From contig NC_016609.1 of the NCBI RefSeq assembly GCF_000246855.1, positions 2,728,001 through 2,792,000 of the forward strand: a DNA stretch of 64,000 nucleotides, in the 5' to 3' direction. Position 1 is the stretch's first letter. Each line of letters begins with the position of its first letter. A model generated the notes under the pieces. That model was not told the DNA's origin. It ran no database searches and saw nothing but the letters and a program-made list of their open reading frames with translations. A program made the position numbers and the translations under genes. This DNA comes from Niastella koreensis GR20-10 (lineage in GTDB: Bacteria > Bacteroidota > Bacteroidia > Chitinophagales > Chitinophagaceae). Shown here piece by piece: positions 45,132 to 54,255 of this stretch.

Positions 45132-46249
45132 GAACGCTGAGATTTTTGTTGCAGAAGGAATTATTGCAGATCTTTCGGGACCCTTCCATTTTCAGGATCT
45201 TATTTGTGATGCCGATGATCCAGCTGCTGATATTGCCGCTGGCTGCCAATTATGAGATCCGCAATATCGATCTTAGTGTAGTAGACCACGATCATAGTGA
45301 GGTATCCCGCCGACTCATAAACAAGATCACAGCCTCGGGTTATTTCCGGCTTACTGACTACAGCCCTTCTTATTCACAGGCTTTGCATGCCATAGAATTA
45401 GACAAGGCCGACCTGTTGCTGGTGATACCGGCGCAATTTGAACGTACACTGATAAAGGAGAATGAAAACACGCTGCTGGTTTCCACAAACGCCATTAATG
45501 GCATCAAAGCCGGCCTGGGCACAGCCTATTTGCAAAGCATTCTGCAGAATTATAATGGCGAGGTACGGCAACAGTGGATGGTTTACCCACGGTTCAATGC
45601 CCAACCCGTAATAAATATCCAGTTTTCGAACTGGTATAACCCGCATATGAACTATCGCTATTTTATGGTGCCGGGCATCCTGGTGATGCTGCTTACCATT
45701 ATCGGTTCATCCTTTGCTGCCAATAATATTGTACGGGAGAAAGAAATAGGCACCATTGAACAGATCAATGTAAGCCCCATAAAAAAATGGCAGTTTATTT
45801 TGGGCAAGCTTATTCCCTTTTGGTTGTTAGCGCTGTTGGTTTTAACTATTGGCCTAACCATTGCCCGCCTGGTCTATGGTATTGTTCCTCAGGGCAGTTA
45901 CTTAACCATTTACCTGTTTGCTTCCATTTACCTGCTGGCTGTCCTGGGACTGGGACTGCTACTCTCCACCTATTCCCAAACCCAGCAGCAGTCTATGCTG
46001 GTGTCGTTCTTTATAACAATGATCTTTAACCTGCTCAGCGGTTTGTATACCCCTATTGAAAGCATGCCTTACTGGGCACAGTGGATAGCCCGGTTCAACC
46101 CGGTGTCGTATTTTATTGAAGTAATGCGTATGGTAGTGCTTAAGGGAAGCAAACTGGCGGATATCAAAAACCAGATAATGGCATTATTGGGCTTTGCCTT
46201 TTTCTTTAACACTTGGGCCATATTCAACTACAGCAAGCGGAGCGGATGA
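45128..46249 (+). CDS. ABC-2 type permease
   Basis: The 373-residue membrane protein resembles the preceding gene: N-terminal helix near 20-40 (RILFVMPMIQLLILPLA), a periplasmic domain about 45-170 and C-terminal helices including GILVMLLTIIGSSFAANNIVREKE. It starts within the stop of the preceding permease (ATGA), so they form a heterodimer. The pair with ATPases at 42343 and 43265 is a complete exporter except for the frameshift. Substrate unknown. Confidence 0.88.
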   Translation: MRTLRFLLQKELLQIFRDPSIFRILFVMPMIQLLILPLAANYEIRNIDLSVVDHDHSEVSRRLINKITASGYFRLTDYSPSYSQALHAIELDKADLLLVIPAQFERTLIKENENTLLVSTNAINGIKAGLGTAYLQSILQNYNGEVRQQWMVYPRFNAQPVINIQFSNWYNPHMNYRYFMVPGILVMLLTIIGSSFAANNIVREKEIGTIEQINVSPIKKWQFILGKLIPFWLLALLVLTIGLTIARLVYGIVPQGSYLTIYLFASIYLLAVLGLGLLLSTYSQTQQQSMLVSFFITMIFNLLSGLYTPIESMPYWAQWIARFNPVSYFIEVMRMVVLKGSKLADIKNQIMALLGFAFFFNTWAIFNYSKRSG

Positions 46250-46263
46250 TCTCTCCACTGTTT

Positions 46264-46494
46264 TCATTTTGTTTCGGTCGATAGCAAATCAACAGGTGGA
46301 AGGCTTTCGAGTACTGCTTTGGCACTGCGCACATTCATATTGATGCTGTCCTGTATTGTTTTTCCATCTCTTAATGTAATAGTTCTTTTGCTGAAGGACG
46401 CAATATCCGGCTCGTGCGTTACAAACACAGCGATCTCTGCGCCCATTGTAAATTCACGTTTCATATTTCTTATATCTACAATTACACCGCTCAT
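46264..46494 (-). CDS. core-deleted MacB-type ABC ATPase remnant
   Basis: The 76-residue frame starts with VIVDIRNMKREFTMGAE, the beginning of the MacB/LolD-type ATPase, and passes directly to FVTHEPDIASFSKRTITLRDG, which is the H-loop and C-terminal end of the same family. Walker A, the signature motif and Walker B are all missing. The frame from ATG to stop is intact. It is either a deletion remnant or a very short expressed peptide. No ATPase activity is possible. Confidence 0.65.
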   Translation of the reverse strand: MSGVIVDIRNMKREFTMGAEIAVFVTHEPDIASFSKRTITLRDGKTIQDSINMNVRSAKAVLESLPPVDLLSTETK

Positions 46495-46548
46495 AAGACT
46501 TTTATTATCGAAGAAAAGTATGTATTTATATAGTCGCGGCTCAACGAA

Positions 46549-47301
46549 TCACAGCCTGAATTGATACCCAAGATCTATTACAGCTGCTCCGGCCTTGTTT
46601 TTCCCGTCAGCAGCGCTTTTTTGGATGTCAATCAAACCATAATTGCCGCCCGCCTCCAAAAAAATGCTGCCATTGCTGAGTTTATAGCCTATCCCGGCAT
46701 GACCATTGATACCGGCATTAAAGCGGTGCAGGTCACTGGTTATATTTTCTGTATTATCGAACGACTGAGCTTCCGGACCAAGCGGTTGGGTTTTCCCTTC
46801 ATCCAGATAAATGAGACTTGAACCTTTTGTAATGTTCTTTGCGCTTAAGAGATAACTGACAAACGGCCCTGCTGCTAAATAAGCATCCCATTTTTTACTG
46901 GACATAAAATGATATTTTGCCAGCACCGGCAACATAAGGTAGTTCAATCTTGCTTCGCTTTTGTAATCTGCATAAAGATAGGTTGGCGCCTGTCCGGGTG
47001 GGAACTGTTGCGAGAGGTTATCCGGTGTCGAAAATGTCTGAATTCCATCCTTTTTACCGCCTTGCGAAGAGTATTCCAACTGAGGCTGAATGGAAAATCG
47101 ATCTCCCATACGATATTCAATATGCACGGCAGCATGTACATCCAATCTTGAGTTATATCCACTGCTAATGGAGTTGTTTGAACTGCCTGTTGTTAAATTC
47201 GGAATGCTAAGCCCCGCTTTAAAACCGATATCTGCCTTTTTTTGCGCAAAGGAAACCTTTACACATAAAGTAATAAGCATTAATGAAATATACCTTTTCA
47301 T
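46549..47301 (-). CDS. outer membrane beta-barrel protein (PorT-like)
   Basis: Starting from ATG 47299-47301 the protein has about 250 residues with a signal peptide (MKRYISLMLITLCVKVSFAQ). The mature part is a series of amphipathic strands with IGFKAGLSIPNL, SIQPQLEYSSQG and the end in ALGYQF-type VIDLGYQFRL. This is the outer-membrane-beta-barrel/PorT family of Bacteroidota, of unknown cargo. The frame is open upstream to 47379, but that extension is hydrophobic and unlike a leader. Confidence 0.85.
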   Translation of the reverse strand: MKRYISLMLITLCVKVSFAQKKADIGFKAGLSIPNLTTGSSNNSISSGYNSRLDVHAAVHIEYRMGDRFSIQPQLEYSSQGGKKDGIQTFSTPDNLSQQFPPGQAPTYLYADYKSEARLNYLMLPVLAKYHFMSSKKWDAYLAAGPFVSYLLSAKNITKGSSLIYLDEGKTQPLGPEAQSFDNTENITSDLHRFNAGINGHAGIGYKLSNGSIFLEAGGNYGLIDIQKSAADGKNKAGAAVIDLGYQFRL

Positions 47302-47409
47302 TTTTATGAGAATTATGATTTCACAAAGATTTGTGAAAATTACAACCACGTGACGCCTGAAAAAAATGACTACAAACAATTATGGACATGATATCTGTGA
47401 ATAGATTTT

Positions 47410-48219
47410 TCATAACCTGAATAAAACCAAATAACTGAATATGAATGGAGCTGAACCCAATAAAGAATCAAACCGGTCGAGCATACCGCCATGGCCCGGC
47501 AGGATGGTTCCCGAATCTTTCAGATTAAGGGTTCGCTTCATAAGCGATTTAATCAGATCGCCATAAGTACCAATAACGATTATAATAAAAGCTATAACCA
47601 CCCAACCGGTGATGTCTATTTTTGTAAATAGGTGTGAATTAACATAGGCAACCGTAATTGCACAAACCATTCCGCCTAAACTGCCCTCCCAGGTCTTTTT
47701 AGGTGAAATGCGCTCAAATAAATGATGCCTGCCAAAAAGCTTTCCAATAAAATAAGCGCCGGAATCTCCTGCCCACAATAAGAAAAAATAACCAAGGATA
47801 ATTTCGTGATTATATACCCTCGATGAGATCGGCCAACATGCAATACAAATAAAAAAGCAGAGAGGAATGGTAACACAAAGAATACCTAAAAATAAAAAGG
47901 CAAGATGGTAGAAGGGAACTTCAGCCTTCAGGTATAGTTCAATAACAAAGATGCTGAAAACAACTGGTATATTGATCAATAGAATTTTCCAGTCACACAA
48001 ACCATTTATCACTATTGTAAGTGTAATTACTATACATAATGACAATAAAGCACCGGACAATTTCCGCCCCACATGAAATAAGCGATAAAACTCCATTAAA
48101 GCCAATATGTTAATAATAAGCGTTAATAAAATGAAGCTATATACACTTACCTTAACTGCAGTAATAATAGTTGCAACCAATATGAAGCCGGTGATCGACC
48201 GTTGCGTTAAGTTATTCAT
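47410..48219 (-). CDS. cdsA: phosphatidate cytidylyltransferase
   Basis: The 269-residue membrane protein has about eight helices and the CDP-diglyceride synthase signature near the end: LMKRTLNLKDSGTILPGHGG followed by LDRFDS. SPKKTWEGSLGG lies earlier. It makes CDP-diacylglycerol, the precursor of phospholipids, in the inner membrane. It is probably a second copy, since it lies among stress genes rather than with housekeeping lipid genes. That is inference. Confidence 0.9.
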   Translation of the reverse strand: MNNLTQRSITGFILVATIITAVKVSVYSFILLTLIINILALMEFYRLFHVGRKLSGALLSLCIVITLTIVINGLCDWKILLINIPVVFSIFVIELYLKAEVPFYHLAFLFLGILCVTIPLCFFICIACWPISSRVYNHEIILGYFFLLWAGDSGAYFIGKLFGRHHLFERISPKKTWEGSLGGMVCAITVAYVNSHLFTKIDITGWVVIAFIIIVIGTYGDLIKSLMKRTLNLKDSGTILPGHGGMLDRFDSLLGSAPFIFSYLVLFRL

Positions 48220-48345
48220 GGCTTTTATCCTTCAGATTTTTTTCATGATCTAATTAGGCGGTTGCGGCGATTTTGGTTATTCAATATTTCCAGTCTCAGG
48301 CTGTTCATTTTTTCGCATTATGAAATTACCCCGAAGGATATAAGA

Positions 48346-48432
48346 TCAATGCATGATAAATTGCATGTGTTTTGGGTTATCATCACTCGCAATGAAGCCA
48401 CCGGCGCCAGCCTTGATTGCCACCGATACAGA
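48346..48432 (-). pseudogene. relic of a response regulator receiver domain
   Basis: A short minus-strand frame reads IISVSVAIKAGAGGFIASDDNP and ends at TGA 48346-48348. This resembles the last strand and helix of a NarL-type receiver domain (AIKAGAxGFIxKDDNP). No start or output domain remains. It lies just after the stop of the formate dehydrogenase gene. Confidence 0.35.
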
Positions 48433-48447
48433 GATGATGTAAACTGT

Positions 48448-51114
48448 TCAGACCTTTTCGATCTTTACTGCGGTAATTTTGTACTCAGGTGTTTGCACAT
48501 AATTGTCCCTGGCCGGATTTGTTATTTTATTCAGGAAAACCTGGTCATTATTAAATGTACTGAATACTTCTCCTTTCCTTAGATCCGCATCTATGTACAC
48601 CGGCAAAGTTGTTTCGCCATATTTACTGATAACCCGCACACTGTCCCCTGCTTTTAACCCAATTATACTGGCATCTATGGGATTCAAATGCAGCTGATCT
48701 GACTGGCAGATCTCCTTATTGGCGGTGCGGTAAGTCATGGTACCCGCATTAAAATGGTACAACTCCCTGCCTGTTATCAATATAAACGGATATGATATAG
48801 CGGCCTGTTCAGGTGTTGGTTTAAATTCAATGGCCGATAATTTTGCTTTACCTCCTTCACGCGGAAAAGTTTCGGTATGAAGGATGGGTGTTCCGGGATG
48901 GGAAGTGGCGGAACAGGGCCATTGTATTCCACCCTTTTCAAGCCGCTCATACGTTATTCCATAAACCTGGCTCCAAATTGCTCTAATTTCATTCCAGATA
49001 TCTTCAGCGGTGGAATAGCTGAGATATTCACTCTTTCCCATGGCAGCGGCCATATTACAAACAATTTCCCAATCGGGCTTTACACCCGGTGGCGGTGGAA
49101 TTACTTTTCTCACTTTCTGAATTCTCCTTTCGGCATTCATGAACGTGCCCTCCCGCTCAAACGAAGATGCGCATGGCAGAAAAACATCCGCAAATTGTTC
49201 AGCCGTTTCGTTCATAAACATGTCCTGTACAATTACCAATTCAAGTTTATCAAAAGCCTGCTTTGTATGATTGGCGTCAGGCATAGTAAAAAAAACATCA
49301 TACCCGGTGATCCACATTGCGTGTAACCTGCCTGCCACTGCAGCATCCAGCATCTCAGGCAGGTTTAATCCTTTACCTTCGGGTAGCGCAGTATTCCAAA
49401 AAACTTCAAATCTTTGCCGCTCATTTTTCACAGATGCCATACCCGTAAATACCGAAGGATCACAACCCATGGCAGCCGCTCCCTGAACATTATTTTGTCC
49501 GCGTAAAGGATTTATGCCTGTTCCCGGTTTGCCTATATTACCGGTAAGTAAGGCAAGGTTTACCAATGCGATCACATTTTCGGTACCCTGGGTATGTTCT
49601 GTTAACCCAAGCCCATGAAAACATATGCCAGGTGATCGCTTAGCAAATAACCGGGCAGCGTCCCTTATAAGCCGGGGTTGAATGCGACAGATCTTTGCGG
49701 CCCGTTCGGGCGTCCACTCCCGGATAAATTCTTTAAATAGTTCCCAGCCTTCTGTTCTGTTTACAATGAATGTTTCGTCATAGAGCTTTTCGGTTACGAT
49801 AACATTCGCCATTGCATTGAACAGTGGAATATTGGTGCCGGGTTTTAATTGCAAATGGCAGGTTGCATAGGTTGCCAGTTCGGTTTTCCGGGGATCAATT
49901 ACAATAAGTTTCGCACCTTTTAAAACCGCCTGTTTTATCCGGGCTCCTATTACCGGGTGACTCTCTGTTGTATTAGCTCCTGCCACCAGGATCGTTGCTG
50001 CTTTTTCTATATCATCATAGGAATTGGTAGCGGCGCCTGTACCCAGCACCATGGTCATGGCTTTGGCGGTTGGCTGGTGACAAACCCTGGCGCAGTTATC
50101 AACGTTATTGGTGCCGATAACAGTTCTTGCAAATTTCTGGATACAATAATTATCTTCATTGGTTGCCCTGGCAGACCCGATCATACCTATGCTGTCGGGG
50201 CCGTGTTCGCTTACCATCGAAATTAGTTTTTGCGCACAATAATCAATTGCTTGTTTCCAGGTCACGTTTTCCCAATGGTGTTGCCGCCGTATCATCGGTT
50301 GCGTTATCCTGTCGTTTGCATACACATATTCCCAGGCGTACCGGCCTTTTACACATAAATGACCTTTATTCACCGGGGCATTCTGCATCGGATGTATTCC
50401 AACAATTTTGTCATCTTTTACTCCAACATCTATTTCACACCCCACGCCACAATATGCACAAACAGATCGCACTGTTTTCTCAGGTATACCCAACGCTATG
50501 GCCTGTTTGTCTTCAATGGCACCGGTTGGACAGGAATCGGCGCAGGCGCCACAACTTACACATGTACTTTCCGCAAAAAGACCATTTGAATCGGAAGTGA
50601 TCCTGGTTTCATCCCCACGACTGATAACATGCCACACAAACTGTCCCTGTAATGAATTACAGATCCGTACACAACGGAAACAATTAATACAACGCGACAT
50701 ATCTACCTGTATATATGGATGCGACTCGTCGACTGCAGAAGATGTCGCTATTTGCATTCCCTGCGTTAATCCATAATGAAGTAACCAACGGTGAAATTCC
50801 TTTTGCGGGTATTTCATTACTTCATTCAAAGGGTAATCCTTTGCCAACATTTGCATTAAACCTTTGCGGTATCCTTCAATTTCAGGCGAATGTGTTTCTA
50901 TTATCATATTAGGTAAAAGCATGGTACGGCAGGAAGGTTGCAACCGGTTGTTGCCGCTGACTTTCACCAGGCATAACCGGCAAACCGAGGCAGGATGCAG
51001 ACGTTGGTCGTGGCAGAGTGTGGGAATGTCAATATTAATTTGCTTAAGCAGGTCCAGAATTGTTTGCCCCTCTTCAAAATAATATGCTTTTCTATTTATT
51101 GTAACCTGGTTCAC
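48448..51114 (-). CDS. molybdopterin formate dehydrogenase, cysteine type
   Basis: The frame runs from GTG 51156 (902 residues), but the GTG at 51112-51114 just before QVTINRKAYYFEEG better fits the start of the [2Fe-2S] domain. Counted from the longer start, Cys48, 59, 62 and 76 bind [2Fe-2S]. Two ferredoxin-like clusters follow (CINCFRCVRIC, CVSCGACADSC), then the catalytic CAYCGVGC cluster. Active-site Cys359-His360 in RVCHQPT replaces selenocysteine. The C-terminal molybdopterin-binding domain is present. It oxidises formate. No fdhB, fdhD or accessory gene is adjacent. Confidence 0.88.
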   Translation of the reverse strand: MNQVTINRKAYYFEEGQTILDLLKQINIDIPTLCHDQRLHPASVCRLCLVKVSGNNRLQPSCRTMLLPNMIIETHSPEIEGYRKGLMQMLAKDYPLNEVMKYPQKEFHRWLLHYGLTQGMQIATSSAVDESHPYIQVDMSRCINCFRCVRICNSLQGQFVWHVISRGDETRITSDSNGLFAESTCVSCGACADSCPTGAIEDKQAIALGIPEKTVRSVCAYCGVGCEIDVGVKDDKIVGIHPMQNAPVNKGHLCVKGRYAWEYVYANDRITQPMIRRQHHWENVTWKQAIDYCAQKLISMVSEHGPDSIGMIGSARATNEDNYCIQKFARTVIGTNNVDNCARVCHQPTAKAMTMVLGTGAATNSYDDIEKAATILVAGANTTESHPVIGARIKQAVLKGAKLIVIDPRKTELATYATCHLQLKPGTNIPLFNAMANVIVTEKLYDETFIVNRTEGWELFKEFIREWTPERAAKICRIQPRLIRDAARLFAKRSPGICFHGLGLTEHTQGTENVIALVNLALLTGNIGKPGTGINPLRGQNNVQGAAAMGCDPSVFTGMASVKNERQRFEVFWNTALPEGKGLNLPEMLDAAVAGRLHAMWITGYDVFFTMPDANHTKQAFDKLELVIVQDMFMNETAEQFADVFLPCASSFEREGTFMNAERRIQKVRKVIPPPPGVKPDWEIVCNMAAAMGKSEYLSYSTAEDIWNEIRAIWSQVYGITYERLEKGGIQWPCSATSHPGTPILHTETFPREGGKAKLSAIEFKPTPEQAAISYPFILITGRELYHFNAGTMTYRTANKEICQSDQLHLNPIDASIIGLKAGDSVRVISKYGETTLPVYIDADLRKGEVFSTFNNDQVFLNKITNPARDNYVQTPEYKITAVKIEKV

Positions 51115-51161
51115 CTGATTCCGGTAGTTGAAACCTAATATATTACAAAAAAACACTGCTG

Positions 51162-51215
51162 AAAATGATCCCGGTCATAAAGACGCCTGATACCTGGTTT
51201 GCCATTGATCATTTT
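51162..51215. promoter_or_regulatory. inverted repeat between formate dehydrogenase and usp
   Basis: AAAATGATC (51162-51170) and GATCATTTT (51207-51215) form a 9-bp inverted repeat in the 137-bp divergent region, and GATCC-CGG/CCGG-GGATC elements flank it. It may be a shared operator of the divergent genes. This is suggested by position only. Confidence 0.3.
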
Positions 51216-51293
51216 GCCGGGGATCATACAGGGCATTGACATTTATCATTTAAAAAGCCTGTAATAACTGGTAGCTTTAAAAAAAAGCAGATC

Positions 51294-52160
51294 ATGAAAA
51301 CGATTCTTGTTGCCACTGATTTTTCCGATGCGTCACACAACGCCTTCCTATATGCCGCACAATTAGCCAAATCGTTCAATGCTGGAATAATATTGTTCAA
51401 TGCTTATGAACCGGCGCCGGTACCGGTTTCGGAGATCCCCATCCCCATTCTTACGTATGAAGAAATGGAAACACGCACTCAACAACTGATGGAAAATGAA
51501 AAACAGTTACCAGGCATTGATAACCAGATAGCTGTTGAAACCTTTTACAAACCGGGAAAGGTCACCGCAAACATTTTACAGGCTGTTAAAGAAAAAAAAG
51601 CTGATCTTATCATTACCGGAATGAAAAGAACTACCGCCGTCAGCCGGCTTTTCGGAAGTACCGTGACTGCACTGGCAAAAAAACTGCCGGTTCCCATGCT
51701 TGTAATACCGGAAGAAACCCCGTTTAAAGAACTATCGGCCATCGCCCTTGCTGTTGAAACGGATGCAGCCCCCGATAGCGACCCACATTTGCTGGATGTT
51801 TTACGAGAGATGGGAGAAAGATTTCATGCGAAGCTTTACCTGGTTAAAGCGGTCAACAACAGGTTCCAGGAATCATATGAAGTGCTGAACCGACCGGTTA
51901 AAATAAACAAAATGGTACGAACGATGGACCCCGCATTTGAATTCGTCGAAGGAAAGGATATACCCCAGGCACTGAATGGCTTTATTTCATCATACAATGT
52001 TAATTTGTTGGCATTATTGCCCCATCAACATGCTTTGTGGTCCAGGTGGTTTTATAATAGCATAACCCGTGCTATGATCTTTGAAAGCCACATTCCTTTG
52101 CTGATCATTCCCGAACAGCATAAGAATTCCATTAGCGTTGACCACGACCAACACTATTAG
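51294..52160 (+). CDS. universal stress protein, two domains
   Basis: The 288-residue protein contains two UspA-like domains: the first (1-145) begins KTILVATDFSDASHNAFLYAAQLA and ends with VTALAKKLPVPMLVIPE; the second (150-280) ends HIPLLIIPEQ. The ATP-binding glycine loop near 105-120 (ITGMKRTTAVSRLFGST) is nearly canonical. Usp proteins accumulate under stress and starvation. It is divergent from the formate dehydrogenase gene, with a joint control region. Confidence 0.88.
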   Translation: MKTILVATDFSDASHNAFLYAAQLAKSFNAGIILFNAYEPAPVPVSEIPIPILTYEEMETRTQQLMENEKQLPGIDNQIAVETFYKPGKVTANILQAVKEKKADLIITGMKRTTAVSRLFGSTVTALAKKLPVPMLVIPEETPFKELSAIALAVETDAAPDSDPHLLDVLREMGERFHAKLYLVKAVNNRFQESYEVLNRPVKINKMVRTMDPAFEFVEGKDIPQALNGFISSYNVNLLALLPHQHALWSRWFYNSITRAMIFESHIPLLIIPEQHKNSISVDHDQHY

Positions 52161-52162
52161 AC

Positions 52163-52249
52163 ATGCATCCAATCATTTATGAGCAACTGAACACGGTTGA
52201 AGCATTAGGAGCAGCAACGACAATAGCTTCCGATAAAACCGGGATCTAA
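52163..52249 (+). pseudogene. relic of a P-type cation ATPase phosphorylation site
   Basis: A 28-codon frame beginning at ATG 52163 reads LNTVEALGAATTIASDKTGI and then stops. This is the segment of P-type ATPases just before the phosphorylated Asp of DKTGT (normally VETLGATTVICSDKTGTLT). All other parts are lost. It is a short gene relic 2 bp after the Usp stop. Confidence 0.6.
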
Positions 52250-52282
52250 TTATCGTTGTTTTGGTAAGGGATTTTGAAATTT

Positions 52283-52792
52283 ATGACAATGGTTATTCTT
52301 GTAACAGGACTACCCGGTTGCGGAAAGAGTTACTTTGCTGAAAAGCTTGCAACAGCCATTAGGGCAGATTATATCAATAGCGACAGGGTTCGAAAAACCA
52401 TGTTCCCCATAAGAACCTATTCAACAAAAGAGAAGCTGTCGGTGTATGATGAAATGCTAAAAAAAATGCAGCAGGCTATGCAGGAAAAAAAAGATATAGT
52501 GTTGGATGCCACTTTTTACAGCGACGACATCAGGAAAAAATTCAGCGGGGAAGCCGGAAACAGCGTTTCTGTTATTGAAGTGCAGGCAGACGAAACGCTT
52601 ATAAAGGAACGCCTGCAACAAAAAAGAACGGATAGCGAGGCCGACTTTAAAGTATACCACCTTATAAAAACCCAGTGGGAGCCTATAAGTGATAAACACC
52701 TGATATTACAGTCAAACAATAAGAACATAAAAGAGATGCTGCAAACGGCGTTTAATTATTTGCATTTGAAAAATGACGAAAGAACAAATTAA
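52283..52792 (+). CDS. P-loop kinase-like ATPase (COG0645-like)
   Basis: ATG 52283 (MTMVILVTG) is a better start than the upstream TTG at 52274 and gives about 169 residues. Walker A is GLPGCGKSYFA, with IVLDATFYSDDIR as the likely catalytic/Walker B part and a C-terminal lid (ERLQQKRTDSE). It fits the small kinase family that is often fused to the aminoglycoside-phosphotransferase-like domain encoded next. The two genes overlap by 20 bases. Confidence 0.8.
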   Translation: MTMVILVTGLPGCGKSYFAEKLATAIRADYINSDRVRKTMFPIRTYSTKEKLSVYDEMLKKMQQAMQEKKDIVLDATFYSDDIRKKFSGEAGNSVSVIEVQADETLIKERLQQKRTDSEADFKVYHLIKTQWEPISDKHLILQSNNKNIKEMLQTAFNYLHLKNDERTN

Positions 52793-53786
52793 TAAGTTAC
52801 TTACAGCCGGACAATTTCCTGAGCCATGCAATCCTGTGCTTGTTGAAACGCATATTTCCTGGGTTGTAATTGGCGATCACTATGTATATAAAATAAAAAA
52901 GCCGGTGCACTATTCCTTTCTTGACTTTTCTACGCTTGAAAAACGAAAATTCTATTGTGAAAGGGAAATAGCTTTGAATAAAAGACTCACAGAAGATCTA
53001 TACCTCGGTGTACAACCGGTTAGGCTACTTTCGGGCGGCTACATTATTGGCGGGGAAAAAGGCGAAATAGTTGATTTTTCGGTTGAAATGAGAAAAATCG
53101 ACAATGATCTCCAGATGGATGTAATGCTTCCTAAAAATAGCGTAACCAAAGATGATATTCGTCGGCTGGCGGAAAAAATTGCCAGCTTCCATAAACATAC
53201 CACCATCATGTATGATAAAGATCTTTTTGATATTCAAAAAAAATTCAACGACCTGGGATCTGAAAAACCTATTTTGATTGAATCCATTAACAGAAGCATG
53301 GGGGCCGTCATTGACCGGGCCATTAAAGTTTCTAATGAATTTACCCACAAAAATATTTCACTACTAACAAACAGGTTGAACAACGGCTATGTAAGAGATT
53401 GCCATGGAGACCTGCATACCCGAAACATCTTTTTGTTTCCCAATCCCCAACCTTTCGATTGTATCGAGTTTAATGATGACTACAGGCAGATTGATGTACT
53501 GAACGAAATTGCTTTTTTATGCATGGACCTGGATGCTGCAGGAAGACAAGACCTCTCGGATCTATTTGTAAAATTTTACAATGATCTTTTTCCTGCTATG
53601 CGAACGGCAGAAGAATACCAGCTCTTTGTTTATTACAAAAGCTACCGGGCCAATATAAGGGCCAAGGTTAACAGCCTTCGCGCTCGAAGCGCTGGTAATG
53701 AAACTGAAAAAACCGACTGGTTGCGGCAAAGTGAAGGGTATCTCAAACTAATGGAGCAATATATTAACTTATTGAACAGTGAGTAA
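52773..53786 (+). CDS. aminoglycoside-phosphotransferase-like protein (COG2187-like)
   Basis: The 337-residue protein has the kinase-like fold of choline/aminoglycoside kinases: VYKIKKPVHYSFLDFST at the N lobe, the catalytic loop CHGDLHTRNIFL (about 210-221) and FDCIEFND with the metal-binding Asp. In many bacteria this domain is the first half of a fusion with a P-loop kinase. Here the order is reversed and the domains are separate, overlapping genes. The substrate is unknown. Confidence 0.82.
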   Translation: MTKEQINKLLTAGQFPEPCNPVLVETHISWVVIGDHYVYKIKKPVHYSFLDFSTLEKRKFYCEREIALNKRLTEDLYLGVQPVRLLSGGYIIGGEKGEIVDFSVEMRKIDNDLQMDVMLPKNSVTKDDIRRLAEKIASFHKHTTIMYDKDLFDIQKKFNDLGSEKPILIESINRSMGAVIDRAIKVSNEFTHKNISLLTNRLNNGYVRDCHGDLHTRNIFLFPNPQPFDCIEFNDDYRQIDVLNEIAFLCMDLDAAGRQDLSDLFVKFYNDLFPAMRTAEEYQLFVYYKSYRANIRAKVNSLRARSAGNETEKTDWLRQSEGYLKLMEQYINLLNSE

Positions 53787-53949
53787 GAGGCCCCTAAAAA
53801 GCAATAAAGAATGGATTGATCAATTGAGGTTTATTATAAATTAATTCCGATTTTAGATCTGCCTGATATATGCCTCTGTTTGAAGCGGGGCGTATCTCTC
53901 TCCATCACATCTATCTGCTACATTAATATTTAAATTTGACACGTATAAG

Positions 53950-54024
53950 ATGCTGATCGATCAATCAGGTAAAACAGGTATGTATTTTGATGAAAAGGTC
54001 AGCCAATGCTCGGCTCTGCATTAG
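53950..54024 (+). pseudogene. relic of the 3' part of an SDR gene
   Basis: The bases read SGKTGMYFDEK, then need one added base to continue GQPMLGSALAGAAT. The SDR at 1532 has SGKTGIYFDEKGKPMSGSAL at the same place. It is a small piece of a related dehydrogenase gene with a frameshift. Confidence 0.6.
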
Positions 54025-54140
54025 CTGGTGCAGCAACATATTCTGCATAGGTATTTCCGGCACCACGAAAATTAATCAAGCCAAACACAAGATCCCCTTG
54101 CTTAAAATCCTTGACATCCGCACCTGCCCAAAGCTGGGGA
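54024..54140 (-). pseudogene. relic of a quinone/zinc-type alcohol dehydrogenase gene
   Basis: The minus strand reads GADVKDFKQGDLVFGLINFRG followed by AGNTYAEYVAAPA, an internal piece of the N-terminal domain of medium-chain NADPH:quinone oxidoreductases. No start, stop or other domain is recognisable. It abuts the SDR relic. Confidence 0.6.
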
Positions 54141-54255
54141 GTGTTTATTGGGGCCTAATTGATCCTTCAGCTGGTCTTGCACATAATAAAACAGGGATTC
54201 CGAAACAATCCGCTGATGAAGGCCCGGCACATGGCGGACGGGTTCGTCCTAACTC
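54141..54255. other. rest of a gene-free stretch of decayed sequence
   Basis: Together with 53787-53949 this forms a 470-bp interval between the kinase pair and the secreted protein. Apart from the two relics no gene is seen. A minus-strand frame reads HQRIVSESLFYYVQDQLKDQ, which I cannot assign. Confidence 0.35.

Noticed and set aside
48262-48582. 106-codon plus-strand frame
   Set aside because: It is antisense to the end of the formate dehydrogenase gene and the receiver relic, without its own features.
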